Assembly (NCBI RefSeq): GCF_022352055.1
Contig: NZ_JAKRWM010000002.1
Coordinates: forward strand, 310,001 to 374,000
Reading direction: 5' to 3'
Length of the DNA stretch: 64,000 nucleotides
From: Cohnella mopanensis
Lineage (GTDB): Bacteria > Bacillota > Bacilli > Paenibacillales > Paenibacillaceae
In this document: in pieces, positions 43,903 through 53,570 of the stretch
Layout: each line of letters begins with the position of its first letter
Numbering within the stretch: position 1 is the first letter of the stretch
Program-made: the position numbers and the translations under genes
Notes under the pieces: generated by a model
What the model was told of the DNA's origin: nothing
The model's database searches: none
Seen by the model: only the letters and a program-made list of their open reading frames with translations

Positions 43903-44597
43903 ATTCTCACCCCGTCAAACCGGTAACCGACTCCCCACACATTCGTAATGAGCTGCGGTTTCTTCGGATCCAGCTCGATTTTATCGCGGATTCTTCCGAT
44001 ATGCACCGTCACGGTATGTTTATCGCCGATGCCGTCCCAGAATCGCTGCAACAATTGATCATAAGTAAATACTTGCCGCGGATATTCGGCGAACAATCGA
44101 AGAATATCGAATTCTTTCGGGGTAAAAGGCACCAATTTGCCGTTTACCTTCGTTTCGTGCGCTCTTAGATCAAGAACGAGGCGATCGAAACGCAGTTCGA
44201 GCTTCAGATCTCTGTCTCTGTCGTTCTTGCCGGTCCGGCGAAGTACGGCTTTAATTCGCGCGACGACTTCTTCGGGGGTCGCGGATTTAACGATATAGTC
44301 ATCCCCGCCTAAGCTGAGGCCCCTAATTTTGTCCACGTCCTCGCCGCGCGCGCTTAGGAAGAGGATGGGGGTATCTTGCGTTCGCCGGATTTGCCGGCAC
44401 AACTCGAATCCGTTCTGGCCCGGCATCATGACATCCAGCAAAATGCAATCAACGGGAGTGCTCTTGATCGCGTCCAAAGCCTGTTCGGCATTATAAGCAT
44501 CAACGACCGCAAACTTCTCGTCTTCGAGGAAGTCCCTCATTAATTCCACGATTTCCTTATCATCGTCAACGACTAAGATCGTATGCGTGCGGTTCAT
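43899..44597 (-). CDS. OmpR/PhoB-family response regulator
   Basis: 232 residues. The receiver (~6-118) has VVDDDKEIVEL, phospho-Asp in CILLDVMMPGQNG, and Lys in YIVKSATPEEV, where the usual 'KP' is 'KS'. The winged-helix DNA-binding domain (~130-230) has FTPKEFDILRLFAEYPRQVFT and VHIGRIRDKIE. GAGGTGG lies before its ATG. The divergently encoded DUF6220 membrane protein at 44796 may be its target; inference from position only. Confidence 0.95.
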   Translation of the reverse strand: MNRTHTILVVDDDKEIVELMRDFLEDEKFAVVDAYNAEQALDAIKSTPVDCILLDVMMPGQNGFELCRQIRRTQDTPILFLSARGEDVDKIRGLSLGGDDYIVKSATPEEVVARIKAVLRRTGKNDRDRDLKLELRFDRLVLDLRAHETKVNGKLVPFTPKEFDILRLFAEYPRQVFTYDQLLQRFWDGIGDKHTVTVHIGRIRDKIELDPKKPQLITNVWGVGYRFDGVRI

Positions 44598-44795
44598 GAA
44601 TCCACCTCGAATGTGGCAAGTCTTTGCTCTATTTTAGCATATGGCATTCAAAGGAGCGGTGGTTTGACCGGAATGTATTCGTTTGTTGATCGTTTTGTGA
44701 CTCTTTCCCGCATTCGATCGTGAGGGTTTCCGGCTAACGTAGAAAGCATAGCCGAGTTCGTAAACTCGAGCATTCATGATAAAGGAGTGTAGAGC

Positions 44796-45188
44796 ATGGA
44801 TAGCGTATCTGCAGTTAATCGAGTAGGAAGGATTATCTATCTTGCGTTGGCTTGGGTGTTTCTCATTTGCATTATGGCTCAAGTCGTCATTGCCGGGATG
44901 GCCACTTTCAGTGATCCGGTCCATTGGGAACTCCACACCGCTTTCGTAAAGGGGTTCGCCATAATTCCGCTTGCGATGTTCGTACTTACTTTCGTTGGGA
45001 ATATTCGCGGAAAGAAGAGATGGGTAAGTCTTGCTTTATTCGGAATGATCGTCGCGCAGTTTCTGACCGTACAGGTATTCTCGACGGTGGCGGCGATTAC
45101 GGCCCTTCATCCTTTGATCGCGCTGCTGCTCTTCTGGGGTTCCATTACGACCGTGAAACGATTGGAATTGAAAACCGTTGGACAATAA
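44796..45188 (+). CDS. Small membrane protein (DUF6220-like)
   Basis: 130 residues with four predicted TM helices (~14-34, ~48-66, ~76-95, ~102-118). ELHTAFVKGFAI and a late FWGSITTVKRLE are consistent with the DUF6220 family. Function unknown. AAAGGAG precedes ATG 44796. It starts a five-gene co-directional run (to cutC) and diverges from the two-component genes; a small hairpin CGAGTT-N4-AACTCG (44755-44770) lies in the gap. Confidence 0.7.
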   Translation: MDSVSAVNRVGRIIYLALAWVFLICIMAQVVIAGMATFSDPVHWELHTAFVKGFAIIPLAMFVLTFVGNIRGKKRWVSLALFGMIVAQFLTVQVFSTVAAITALHPLIALLLFWGSITTVKRLELKTVGQ

Positions 45189-45204
45189 CGAAGGAGTGAT
45201 AATT

Positions 45205-46044
45205 ATGGAATCGCCATTCAACCCTCATTGGGTCAAGCTAGTTCGGTACCAGCACCCCGAGAAAATGCTAGGTTTCGCGAGGAATATCGATGACCCCACT
45301 ATTGCGGCACTGTATGGAATGGATGCGGAGAGTTATCGATCCACCCGAATCCGCTTGGAGCAGCAGGGAAGAGAAGCAGCGCTTCAATTGCTTGAAGATG
45401 CCGCTTTCGCCGACAGAGTCGATCAATTGCCGTTTCAGCAAGGAGAGATCGTGATAGGAGTCGGCGAAAGCACGACGGACGATAGGCTTTCTTGGTTTGA
45501 AATTGTCCGTTATCTGTTAGACATTCGGAGGCCTCAAGACGGTATCCGTCTAATCAACGAAGGCGTATCCGGCAACACGTCCACGCAAGTTCTCGGACGT
45601 ATGATCGGAATCATCAACCAGCAGCCCGATTGGATCATTTGCATGATCGGGGGCAACGATACCTTGCGTATTGGACCTGAGCCGACGAAATGCCAAGTTA
45701 GCTTAGAAGAAACGGTGATCAATTTGAAGGCGATTCGGACGATCGCGGCTACAGGGACCCAAGCTCGATGGGTATGGATGACGCCGCCAACGATAGACGA
45801 GCAGAGGGCACGGATGAATCCTTATTTTCGCCAGGGGGAGCTCGTTTGGCGTAACGATGATATCGAATCCATTGGACAATTCATTCGAAATCAGTCGGAT
45901 CCGGTTGTCGATACGCAGCTTGATTTCGGAAATCCGGCTTCCTCGGAATGGATGGAACAGGATGGAATCCACCCCTCCATCGAAGGTCAGAAAGCGATCG
46001 CGAAACGACTAATCGTGGAGCTTACGGGAGGGACCACGGAATGA
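45205..46044 (+). CDS. SGNH/GDSL-family hydrolase
   Basis: 279 residues. SGNH blocks are visible: GVGESTTDD (block I Ser), NEGVSGNTS (block II Gly), GGNDTLRI (block III Asn) and DGIHPSIEGQ (block V Asp/His). Families with this fold are esterases, lipases or sugar O-deacetylases. There is no signal peptide, so it is cytosolic. The N-terminal ~85 residues before the Ser block are an unusual extension with no recognised family. AAGGAG precedes ATG 45205; the stop overlaps the next gene (ATGA). Confidence 0.85.
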   Translation: MESPFNPHWVKLVRYQHPEKMLGFARNIDDPTIAALYGMDAESYRSTRIRLEQQGREAALQLLEDAAFADRVDQLPFQQGEIVIGVGESTTDDRLSWFEIVRYLLDIRRPQDGIRLINEGVSGNTSTQVLGRMIGIINQQPDWIICMIGGNDTLRIGPEPTKCQVSLEETVINLKAIRTIAATGTQARWVWMTPPTIDEQRARMNPYFRQGELVWRNDDIESIGQFIRNQSDPVVDTQLDFGNPASSEWMEQDGIHPSIEGQKAIAKRLIVELTGGTTE

Positions 46045-46673
46045 AACTAACCGTTTTCGGTGCGACAGGGGGGACTGGGAGACAAGTTGTCGTTCAGGCG
46101 CTTGAAGCCGGGCATGAAGTAACCGTCGTCGTTCGCAGACCTGAAGCGCTTGATGTCAGCCACGAAAGGCTAAAGGTTATCCGGGGTGACGTGCTTGATC
46201 CGCGATCATTCGAGCAATCGATCAGGGGGAAAGACGCGGTTGTCTCTGCGCTTGGGGTTACGCAACGAAGACCGACAACCCTCTACTCGGAAGGGACAGG
46301 AAATATCATGCATGCGATGCAGAGCTCGGGCGTACGCCGACTGATTTGCTTGTCCTCGGCGGGCCTCGATATTCCGGAGGATACGCCATTCATGCAGCGG
46401 GTTGTCATTCGGCAAGTTATACAACGGCTCTATAAGTACGCCTATGAAGATATGGCGCGGATGGAAGCCAAAGTGCGAGCTTCCGGTTTGGATTGGACGG
46501 TCATTCGTCCTCCGCGATTGACTAATGGGCCAAGAACGGGGACGTACAGGACGACGGTTAATCAAACGTTGCCCGGTGCTCAAGGGATAGCCCGTGCCGA
46601 TCTGGCTGATTGCATGATTAATCGTTTAGTCGATAACGAGACATTTCGGACAACGATGGAGATTTCCTACTAA
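46041..46673 (+). CDS. NAD(P)-binding oxidoreductase, NmrA/BVR-B-like (atypical SDR)
   Basis: 210 residues. The Rossmann motif is VFGATGGTGRQV, then VVVRRPEAL, VVSALGVTQRRPTT, ICLSSAGLDIPED and a WTVIRPPRL segment. This group resembles flavin reductase/biliverdin reductase B and NAD(P)H-binding epimerase-like proteins; substrate unknown. It is translationally coupled to the upstream hydrolase and to the downstream membrane protein (TAATG overlap). Confidence 0.88.
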   Translation: MKLTVFGATGGTGRQVVVQALEAGHEVTVVVRRPEALDVSHERLKVIRGDVLDPRSFEQSIRGKDAVVSALGVTQRRPTTLYSEGTGNIMHAMQSSGVRRLICLSSAGLDIPEDTPFMQRVVIRQVIQRLYKYAYEDMARMEAKVRASGLDWTVIRPPRLTNGPRTGTYRTTVNQTLPGAQGIARADLADCMINRLVDNETFRTTMEISY

Positions 46674-47311
46674 TGGGCCAAAGAAGAAATACGCGCAGAA
46701 GCTGGAACGTAATCGTCGTCGTTACGATTGGAGCGGCATTATTCGCGGTTGCGCCTTATTTTCTCCTGGACCCTGCCTATAGCAGAGTGATAATAAAAAC
46801 GGGGAGTAGGATGCATTTTCCGTTGCTGCTCGTTCATATCTTTGTCTCTTTCATTGCGTTGGTAATAGGATGGATTCAATTTATTGATAGTTTGCGCGCT
46901 AGAAATCCGGAAGTTCACCGCTTGATCGGACGAATTTATCTCGGATGCGTGGCGATAGGCGCCGTTACCGGCGTTATCGTAGGAATGTATACGACAAGTT
47001 ATATCCGGCAAATCGCTTTTCTAACCTTGTCGGCGTTGTGGTTGTTTACTGGGTGGAAAGGACTGCACTCGGCCAGTCATCGACGATTCGATGAGCATCG
47101 CGTATGGATGGTCCGTAATTATGCGATTACGCTTGTCGCGTCGACCGCCCGTCTCATTACGCCTATCTGCATTCTGATTTTTGTTCTGGGAGGGAGAAAT
47201 ACGGAGGGCGGCGGAGTCGAATTCGTTCTGGGGCACGTACTGGAGGTGAATATTTGGCTCGGTCTAGTCGTTAACCTGCTCATTGCCGAATGGCTGATCG
47301 TCCGTCGTTAA
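46673..47311 (+). CDS. DUF2306 family membrane protein
   Basis: 212 residues with about six to seven TM helices. It carries the His-rich family features LLLVHIFVSFIALVIGWIQF, NPEVHRLIGRIYLG and ASHRRFDEHRVWMVRNYA. DUF2306 proteins are integral membrane proteins of unknown role, and the conserved histidines could bind heme or metal. Its ATG shares one base with the preceding stop. Confidence 0.82.
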   Translation: MGQRRNTRRSWNVIVVVTIGAALFAVAPYFLLDPAYSRVIIKTGSRMHFPLLLVHIFVSFIALVIGWIQFIDSLRARNPEVHRLIGRIYLGCVAIGAVTGVIVGMYTTSYIRQIAFLTLSALWLFTGWKGLHSASHRRFDEHRVWMVRNYAITLVASTARLITPICILIFVLGGRNTEGGGVEFVLGHVLEVNIWLGLVVNLLIAEWLIVRR

Positions 47312-47381
47312 GTCATTGGACGAAAGATTTGATTTCTGTTATCTTAAATTCCGTGCTTTTATTAACGGGGAGGCTTCCATA

Positions 47382-48074
47382 ATGATCCTAGAAGTAATTG
47401 CAACAAGTGTACTGGACGCTAAACTGGCTCAGGAGCACGGCGCTAACCGAATCGAGCTCATTTCCGGCATCGTCGAAGGCGGAGTAACGCCTAGTTACGG
47501 GTTGGTTAAAGAGGTCGTCAAGGCGGTTGATATCCCTGTGAACGTGATGTTGCGACCTCATGCGAACAGCTTCCGCTATGACGCGGACGACTTAGCGGTC
47601 ATGAAACGCGATGTTCGGGCGATCCGGGCTTGCGGAGCCGCGGGCTTCGTGATGGGGATGCTGAAGCGGGATAATCAGATCGACGTGGAAGCACTGGAGT
47701 TGCTGCTGGGCGAAACGGGGACATTGCCCGTTACGTTCCATCGAGCGTTCGATGAGCTCGAAGATCGGCGCGCGGCGCTGCAACTGTTGAGCCGTTATCC
47801 GACGGTTCGGAGAGTTCTGACCTCGGGCGGCAAGCCCAGCGTTCTGGATGCCAAGCCGGAGATTGCGGAGTTGATCAAGCTCTGCGACGGACAGCCTATC
47901 GAGATCCTTGCAGGCAGCGGGCTTAACGTGGAATCATTGGATGAATTCATCAAGGTAACGAAGGTAAAAGAAGTTCATATGGGCACAGGCGTCAGAGTGA
48001 ACGGTCGCGCTCTTGAACCGATCGATCCGAATAAGCTGCGAGCGGCAGCGGCGATTATTAACCAATACAACTAA
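47382..48074 (+). CDS. cutC: CutC family protein
   Basis: 230 residues forming a TIM barrel with LEVIATSVLDAKLAQEHGANRIEL, VMLRPHANSFRY, VTFHRAFDEL, RVLTSGGKP and ILAGSGLN. The family was named for copper homeostasis, though that function is debated. GGGGAGG lies about 9 bases before ATG 47382; the longer open frame has no RBS. No copper genes are nearby. Confidence 0.9.
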   Translation: MILEVIATSVLDAKLAQEHGANRIELISGIVEGGVTPSYGLVKEVVKAVDIPVNVMLRPHANSFRYDADDLAVMKRDVRAIRACGAAGFVMGMLKRDNQIDVEALELLLGETGTLPVTFHRAFDELEDRRAALQLLSRYPTVRRVLTSGGKPSVLDAKPEIAELIKLCDGQPIEILAGSGLNVESLDEFIKVTKVKEVHMGTGVRVNGRALEPIDPNKLRAAAAIINQYN

Positions 48075-48100
48075 GTTGAACATAAATGGAGGGTATTCGG

Positions 48101-49108
48101 ATGAATAAATTGTTGGTGCAAGAGTCCAGAGGAGAACTGGTCGAATGCGAATACGAAGGTCATATTTGCGGGATTTCCTATTCGGGGGATATTTTGTATC
48201 AATTCGGTAATCCCGAGCATGTTACGCATATGCGATCGGCTGCTAAACCGATTCAAGCAATCCCTTCTTTCCGTCATCAGATCGGAGAGCGTTATCCGTT
48301 TACCGACAAAGAGCTGACGATCATGACCGCCTCCCATCGTGCCGAGTCCTATCAGGTTCAAGCGCTGGAATCCATGTTGGGCAAGATCGGGATCGATGAG
48401 AACGAGCTCGTGTGCCATTCGACTTACCCGCTGAACGCTGACGCGAGGCACGAGCTGGTCGCTCAAGGCAAGCCGGAACGCCACCTCTATCATAACTGCT
48501 CGGGCAAACACCTGGGGATCTTAGCATATTGTTTGAGCAAGGGCTACAGCACGAAGGATTACGCGGATCCGAATCATCCCGTGCAGCAAGAAATTTTGGC
48601 TACGCTGTCCATGATGGCTGAGTATCCGGCAGAAAAGATCGTTGTCGCGATCGACGGTTGCGGATTTCCCGTATTCGGACTGCCGCTTCACCATATGGCC
48701 AAAGCTTATCTGAAGTTCGCTTGTCCGGAACTGATCGAGGACCAAGTCACCCGCGTGGCCGTCGAGCAAATCGGTAAGCTGATGAACGCGAATTTCGAGA
48801 TGGTGTCGGGGACGGGGCTGATCTGCTCGACGCTGCTCAAAGATTCCAATATCGTGGCCAAAGGCGGGGCCAAGGGCGTTTATTGTTTCGGGCTTCGTAA
48901 AGAGAAAATGGCTTTCGCCCTTAAGGTGATGGATGGCTCGGAAGAGAAGTGGCCGCTAATCGTGGCTTCTATCCTGGAGCAAATCGGTTATGACCGCCAA
49001 GAGACGATAGATAGCATGTATGAACTATGTCCTAGACAGTTCACGAACGGGAATGGCACGATCGTTGGCGCGAACACGGCCGTGTTCCAATTAGAGAAAA
49101 TCGGTTAA
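48101..49108 (+). CDS. Asparaginase (PF06089, Rhizobium-type)
   Basis: 335 residues with RSAAKPIQAIP, ELTIMTASHRAE, YHNCSGKHLGIL and AIDGCGFPVFGLPL, the conserved blocks of the thermolabile/Rhizobium etli-like L-asparaginase family. The family hydrolyses asparagine to aspartate and ammonia, with Ser/Lys/Cys residues in these blocks. ATG 48101 has GGAGGG 7-8 bases upstream; ATG 48086 lies inside that leader. It is followed by a bidirectional terminator. Confidence 0.9.
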   Translation: MNKLLVQESRGELVECEYEGHICGISYSGDILYQFGNPEHVTHMRSAAKPIQAIPSFRHQIGERYPFTDKELTIMTASHRAESYQVQALESMLGKIGIDENELVCHSTYPLNADARHELVAQGKPERHLYHNCSGKHLGILAYCLSKGYSTKDYADPNHPVQQEILATLSMMAEYPAEKIVVAIDGCGFPVFGLPLHHMAKAYLKFACPELIEDQVTRVAVEQIGKLMNANFEMVSGTGLICSTLLKDSNIVAKGGAKGVYCFGLRKEKMAFALKVMDGSEEKWPLIVASILEQIGYDRQETIDSMYELCPRQFTNGNGTIVGANTAVFQLEKIG

Positions 49109-49132
49109 GCGGCCTCATACGATAAACGAGAT

Positions 49133-49186
49133 AAAGACACAATCCGGAAAGCAGCAGGAGCTGCTCTCACGAGGTTGTGTCTTTTT
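49133..49186. terminator. Bidirectional terminator between asparaginase gene and kinase gene
   Basis: AAAGACACAA (49133-49142) pairs with TTGTGTCTTT (49175-49184), with an inner GCAGC/GCTGC stem; T-run CTTTTT on the plus strand, and the kinase gene ends within it. Confidence 0.85.
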
Positions 49187-50957
49187 CGAATTTCGGAAGC
49201 CTGTAAGTGACCGTAGTCCCTTTGCCATGTTCGCTTTTCAGAGAAATTCCAAAATCCGCACCGTAATGCAGTTCGATTCTTTCCTGAACGTTGGCCAGTC
49301 CGATATGTTCCGAGACGGATGTGGTTTCGCGAAGCCGCAAGTGTTGCTCAATATCCGCCAGTTCATTCGGCTTAATGCCCTGACCGTTGTCCGATACTTC
49401 GATAATCGTATATTCGTCCTTCTCGTAGCCGGAAATCTCAATACGACCTTCGCCGGGTATCATTTCTAATCCGTGGTAAATCGCGTTTTCGACGATGGGC
49501 TGCAACGTCAACTTCGGAATCCGGTAGGCGAGCAGATGCTCCGGGATGGACACGAGCAGGCTGAATTTATCATCGTAGCGAATTTGTTGGATTTCCACAT
49601 ATCGGATGACCTGCTTCAATTCCTCGCGCAACTGCACCACTTGCTCGCCGGACGAGATGCTGTAACGAAACATTTCGGATAACATTTTAGCCATTCGGGA
49701 AAGCAAGGGAACCTCTTCGATGACGGCGATCGCATTCATGGAATCGAGCGTGTTGTATAAGAAATGCGGGTTGATCTGCGAATGGAGCGCCTTAAGCTGC
49801 GCTTCCTTTCGAATAATCTCCGACTTGTATACATCATGAACGAGCGTATGGATTTCTTCGGTCATCCGGTTGAAGCTCTGAGTTAATTGGCCGACTTCGT
49901 CCGTGCTCCGCACGTCCAGCTGGATGTTGAAATCGCCGGCTTGCACCTTTTTCATTTTCTGCTGAAGATTCCTGATCGGTTGAGTGATCCGCCTGGATAC
50001 GAAATTCGAGATGACAAGGGCGATGATCAGGGCAAAGAATCCGATACCGATCGTGATATCCCGGTATTTGTTGGAATTGCTTTGAATGCTGCTTAGTGGA
50101 TCGAGGGTAACGAACCGCCAACCCGTGGCGTCCGAATAGGTGGAGCTGACGAACATGCGCTTACCCTCGATATCCATCCACCCCGACGAATTTCCGTTTA
50201 TGTTTTCACCCTCCGCCCATTCCAACCCGATTCGTTCGATAGCGCTGCTGTAGACGATTTGGTTGTCCCCGTTCAGGATAATGACGTCGGTCAACTTCAA
50301 ACCGCTTAGCAGCCTATAGATGTCCATAACGCTAATATCGATGACGATTCCGCCAAGATTCGCATTGCCCGTCGTATTGTTGATTTTCCTGACCAGAGAA
50401 AACGTATACGGAGATGCGGAGGATGAAGGAATAAAGTACGAGCGCTTGAAGGGACCCGCAACTTGGACTTCCCCCTGCAGGGCTAACGTTTGTTTATACC
50501 AAGCTTGATCGGCGAATGATTCTCCGATATAGAGCGGGTCTCTCTGGATCATCGTCCCGTCCTTCGTGACGATCGTCACGTTATGGATTTCGCTCTTGAT
50601 TCCCATATAGCCGTACCACTCGGCAAACTGTTGGAACAAGCTGGACTTCCAGCGGGTCTGTTCGATGATATCGGTCGGCAACCCTTTATTCAGCAATTGC
50701 TGAATTTCTCCCGTATAGATGACCCGACTATAGAGTTCGAGGGAGTTGAAATATTCCTGCAGGTTCTGCGACAGCAGCTTCATCTCCAGCAGTCGATTTT
50801 CTTGCGTCTGGGATTGCGTTACGCTAATGGTCGTCATGTACAAAATACTGCCAAGAATTAACAACGGGATGAGTATGACTAAGGAATAGGAGAATAGCAG
50901 CTTGTTCTGCAAGCTGCTATTCCAGCTAGCCAGCTTGCTCTTAATCAAGGGCTGCAT
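49167..50957 (-). CDS. YesM-like sensor histidine kinase
   Basis: About 596 residues. TM1 (~18-40), an extracellular dCache-like sensor (~40-290), TM2 (~300-322) and HAMP precede His_kinase INPHFLYNTLDSM and ATPase boxes VENAIYHGLE and DNGQGIKP. The start is uncertain. ATG at 50957 directly abuts AAGGAGG; TTG at 50948 has 9-base spacing from the same RBS; GTG at 50984 is in frame with none. It overlaps the 3' end of its response regulator gene, so the order is regulator then kinase. It diverges from the sulfated-glycan operon at 52659, its likely target. Confidence 0.92.
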   Translation of the reverse strand: MQPLIKSKLASWNSSLQNKLLFSYSLVILIPLLILGSILYMTTISVTQSQTQENRLLEMKLLSQNLQEYFNSLELYSRVIYTGEIQQLLNKGLPTDIIEQTRWKSSLFQQFAEWYGYMGIKSEIHNVTIVTKDGTMIQRDPLYIGESFADQAWYKQTLALQGEVQVAGPFKRSYFIPSSSASPYTFSLVRKINNTTGNANLGGIVIDISVMDIYRLLSGLKLTDVIILNGDNQIVYSSAIERIGLEWAEGENINGNSSGWMDIEGKRMFVSSTYSDATGWRFVTLDPLSSIQSNSNKYRDITIGIGFFALIIALVISNFVSRRITQPIRNLQQKMKKVQAGDFNIQLDVRSTDEVGQLTQSFNRMTEEIHTLVHDVYKSEIIRKEAQLKALHSQINPHFLYNTLDSMNAIAVIEEVPLLSRMAKMLSEMFRYSISSGEQVVQLREELKQVIRYVEIQQIRYDDKFSLLVSIPEHLLAYRIPKLTLQPIVENAIYHGLEMIPGEGRIEISGYEKDEYTIIEVSDNGQGIKPNELADIEQHLRLRETTSVSEHIGLANVQERIELHYGADFGISLKSEHGKGTTVTYRLPKFEKDTTS

Positions 50958-52470
50958 CCTCCTTGTACTGGAGAGGGGTAACACCGGTATAGCGTTTGAA
51001 CAGTTTGCGGAAATGCTTGAGATCTTGATACCCGCATTGAATCGCGATATCCCCGATTTTTCCGTTCGGATTGCCGTCGATCAGCCGTTTCGCGTGCTCC
51101 ATTCTCAGTTGAGTCAAATATTCCAGAAAGTTTCGACCGGTATGCTGCCGGAATAATGTGCTGAAATAACCGGGGCTCATGTAAGAGGTAAGCGCAAGGT
51201 CGGTTAGATTGATCGGTTGGTTGAAATTGGCGTCGACGAACGCTTGGGCTTTCTCCATGGCATCCTTGATTTTCTCGGCTTGCGCTTGCGGTTCGGTATC
51301 GAGGCAACGATTGAAATAATCGGCTACGATGTCCCGTTTGGACAGTATTTCGGCTACGTGAGGGAGCTTTTTCGCAACTCGGAATGCTTCAAGGTAATCT
51401 TGTTCGTTCGTTAAACCGGCTTCGAATAACTCCTTGGCTCCCCTAAGCAAAACATAAGGGAAGATGCTGTCGATCCAGTCCTGGCTCATTGTCGATGAGG
51501 ATCGGTAATGGCAAAGATCGTTAAGCTTGTCCAAGATCGCCGAACGGTTCCCTTGGTTCATCAAGATGAACCATTCCCGCTCCCATGCCGTGTTCAAGGG
51601 AATATTAATAGAGCCCGTTATATCCGCATCGTCGTAATCCAATGGCGGCGGCGCCGCTCCTTCAGGTAGGCTGGCCTGTAGAGTGTATCCCTCATAGGCT
51701 TTGGCTACTGACTCTCTCAGCCGACCTATCCCGCTAACGATTGTTCCGATACCAGCCAGCCGATAGACGCTCCGATCGGAAAACATCGTTCGAAGGAGAG
51801 CGAGGAGCTCTTCCATGTATTCCGTCGGACCCGCTGTGATAAGCGTATAAGCATTGTCCCTCGTCCTCAGCAAGAAAATTTCGCATCGGTTAGCCAGAAA
51901 TCGAAATTGTCCGAATAGTTCCCTTCTGTCCACCTCGCATTCGAACATCGAAGCAACGAAGCTATCTTCTCCTTCCGGGAGACGAATGTCGGACCAATCC
52001 TCCAGCATGAGCTCTTCCTCGTCGTAAGCGCCTTCAAGCAAGAGACGAAAAAATTGTTCTCGGGTTTTGTATAGTTGCACGGCCGCTTTATTTCTGGCGT
52101 CTTGGGTTTTCTCGATCAATTCCTTCATCAGCTCGTTGAGTTCAAGCTTGTCCACGGGCTTAAGCAAATAATCCGCCACGGAAAGCTGAATGGATTTACG
52201 CACGTAAGCATAGTCGTCGAACCCGCTAATGACGAGAAAAGCGACATGGGGATACAATTCCTTCGCTTTCTCGATGAGCTGAAGTCCGTCCAAGACGGGC
52301 ATTCTCACGTCCGTAATGACGACGTCGACCTCCAACTCGCTCATCGCTTCCAGCGCTTCATGCCCGTTAGCGCACTCTCCCGCCAACTGCAATCCAAGAC
52401 GATCCCAATCGATCATCTTGATGATCCCGGCCCGCGATAACCTTTGATCGTCCACTACAAGTACTTTCAT
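50941..52470 (-). CDS. YesN-like response regulator with AraC-type DNA-binding domain
   Basis: 509 residues. The receiver has VLVVDDQRLSR, Asp in VVITDVRMPVLDG, LVISGFDDYAYVRKS and the Lys in LLKPVDKLE. A poorly conserved middle region follows, then the AraC domain (~405-505) with YMSPGYFSTLFRQHTGRN and LKHFRKLFKRYTG. The RBS is GATGAGGA before ATG 52470. Expected to activate the divergently oriented permease operon. Confidence 0.94.
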   Translation of the reverse strand: MKVLVVDDQRLSRAGIIKMIDWDRLGLQLAGECANGHEALEAMSELEVDVVITDVRMPVLDGLQLIEKAKELYPHVAFLVISGFDDYAYVRKSIQLSVADYLLKPVDKLELNELMKELIEKTQDARNKAAVQLYKTREQFFRLLLEGAYDEEELMLEDWSDIRLPEGEDSFVASMFECEVDRRELFGQFRFLANRCEIFLLRTRDNAYTLITAGPTEYMEELLALLRTMFSDRSVYRLAGIGTIVSGIGRLRESVAKAYEGYTLQASLPEGAAPPPLDYDDADITGSINIPLNTAWEREWFILMNQGNRSAILDKLNDLCHYRSSSTMSQDWIDSIFPYVLLRGAKELFEAGLTNEQDYLEAFRVAKKLPHVAEILSKRDIVADYFNRCLDTEPQAQAEKIKDAMEKAQAFVDANFNQPINLTDLALTSYMSPGYFSTLFRQHTGRNFLEYLTQLRMEHAKRLIDGNPNGKIGDIAIQCGYQDLKHFRKLFKRYTGVTPLQYKEDAALD

Positions 52471-52603
52471 CTGTCCTCATCCTTTGTCTTGGTTGCATCA
52501 AGCCCTTAAAATTACGGACTAGTATATCACAACTTTTCAAGAAAGAACGAGCAAGCCTTTTCTCGCAAAAAAATGTCCCCCCTCATGAAAAAAGATCGCA
52601 TCC

Positions 52604-52624
52604 TATACTGCTAAAGCGGTTTCA
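52604..52624 (+). promoter_or_regulatory. -10 box and cre-like site of the glycan operon
   Basis: TATACT (52604-52609) is followed by CTAAAGCGGTTTCA (52611-52624). This matches 12 of 14 bases of the CcpA cre core TGAAAGCGGTTTCA but lacks its leading TG. Overlap with the start point would fit catabolite repression. Confidence 0.45.
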
Positions 52625-52658
52625 TTTACAGTTTAGAGTATCGATTGGAGGGCACGAC

Positions 52659-53555
52659 ATGACAAATACAGCAGGTTTTCTCCGCAAGCATTGGAAAGGA
52701 TACGCTTTCCTCATTCCCATATTCATCGTTCTCGGGACCTTCAAATATATTCCGTTCTTCAACGCGGTGAAGATGTCGTTCTACGATTGGAACGGAGCGA
52801 ACGTCAAAGAATTCATCGGTTTAGACAATTTCGTTCGATTATTTCATGACGATACGTTCTACGCGTCATTGAAGAACATCGGGATTTTCACGGTAAGCGG
52901 GATGCTCATTCAACTGACGGTGCCGCTCATTGCCGCGGTTCTCGTCTTCCATGTTAAAAATATGAAGCTGCAAAACATGCTCAAGGTATGGTTCGTCATC
53001 CCGTTGGTTATTCCAAGCATCGTTATTTATCTGACTTGGCAGTGGATCTTCGCGGGAGAATACGGCGTGCTTAACCAATTCCTCGAAGCGATCGGACTCG
53101 ATTCTTGGACCCACGCTTGGTTAGGAGAAAGCAAAACGGCAATTTGGTCCATCATCTTCGTGAACTTCCCTTGGATCGGCGGAATTACGTTCCTGTTGTA
53201 CTTAGCCGGCCTGATGTCGATATCAAGCGAGCTGTTCGAAGTCGCGAAGCTGGACGGAATGAACGCGTGGCAGCGATTTCTTCGTTTGGAGCTGCCGCTC
53301 GTGCGCAGCCAAGTCAAGCTAGTCATGGTCCTCACGATCATCCAGCAAATTCAAAGCTTCGAGAACATTCTCGTATTAACGAACGGAGGACCGGGGGATA
53401 CGACGATTTCTCCGGCGTTGTACCTCTACACGAAGGGTTTCTCCTATAGCGAGATGGGTTATGCGTCCGCGATCGGACTCGTTCTGTTCATTATTTTGCT
53501 GCTACTGACTTTGATTAACAATAAGTTCGTTAAAAACACAGATAAAATCGATTAA
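52659..53555 (+). CDS. Carbohydrate ABC transporter permease (MalF-type)
   Basis: 298 residues with six TM helices and the EAA-loop LFEVAKLDGMNAWQRFLRLELPLVRSQ (in blocks), plus LTNGGPGDTT typical of the UgpA/LacF family. TTGGAGGG lies about 8 bases before ATG 52659. It pairs with the next permease. No ATP-binding subunit is encoded nearby, so a shared MsmX-type ATPase elsewhere is expected, as is usual in Bacillales. Confidence 0.94.
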   Translation: MTNTAGFLRKHWKGYAFLIPIFIVLGTFKYIPFFNAVKMSFYDWNGANVKEFIGLDNFVRLFHDDTFYASLKNIGIFTVSGMLIQLTVPLIAAVLVFHVKNMKLQNMLKVWFVIPLVIPSIVIYLTWQWIFAGEYGVLNQFLEAIGLDSWTHAWLGESKTAIWSIIFVNFPWIGGITFLLYLAGLMSISSELFEVAKLDGMNAWQRFLRLELPLVRSQVKLVMVLTIIQQIQSFENILVLTNGGPGDTTISPALYLYTKGFSYSEMGYASAIGLVLFIILLLLTLINNKFVKNTDKID

Positions 53556-53570
53556 GAAGGTGAAAATGAT

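Noticed and set aside
44694..44725. Further Fnr-like half-site (TTTTGTGACTC) before the DUF6220-like gene
   Set aside because: The second half (TCACA) is absent, so it is not counted with the sites at 31-34 kb.
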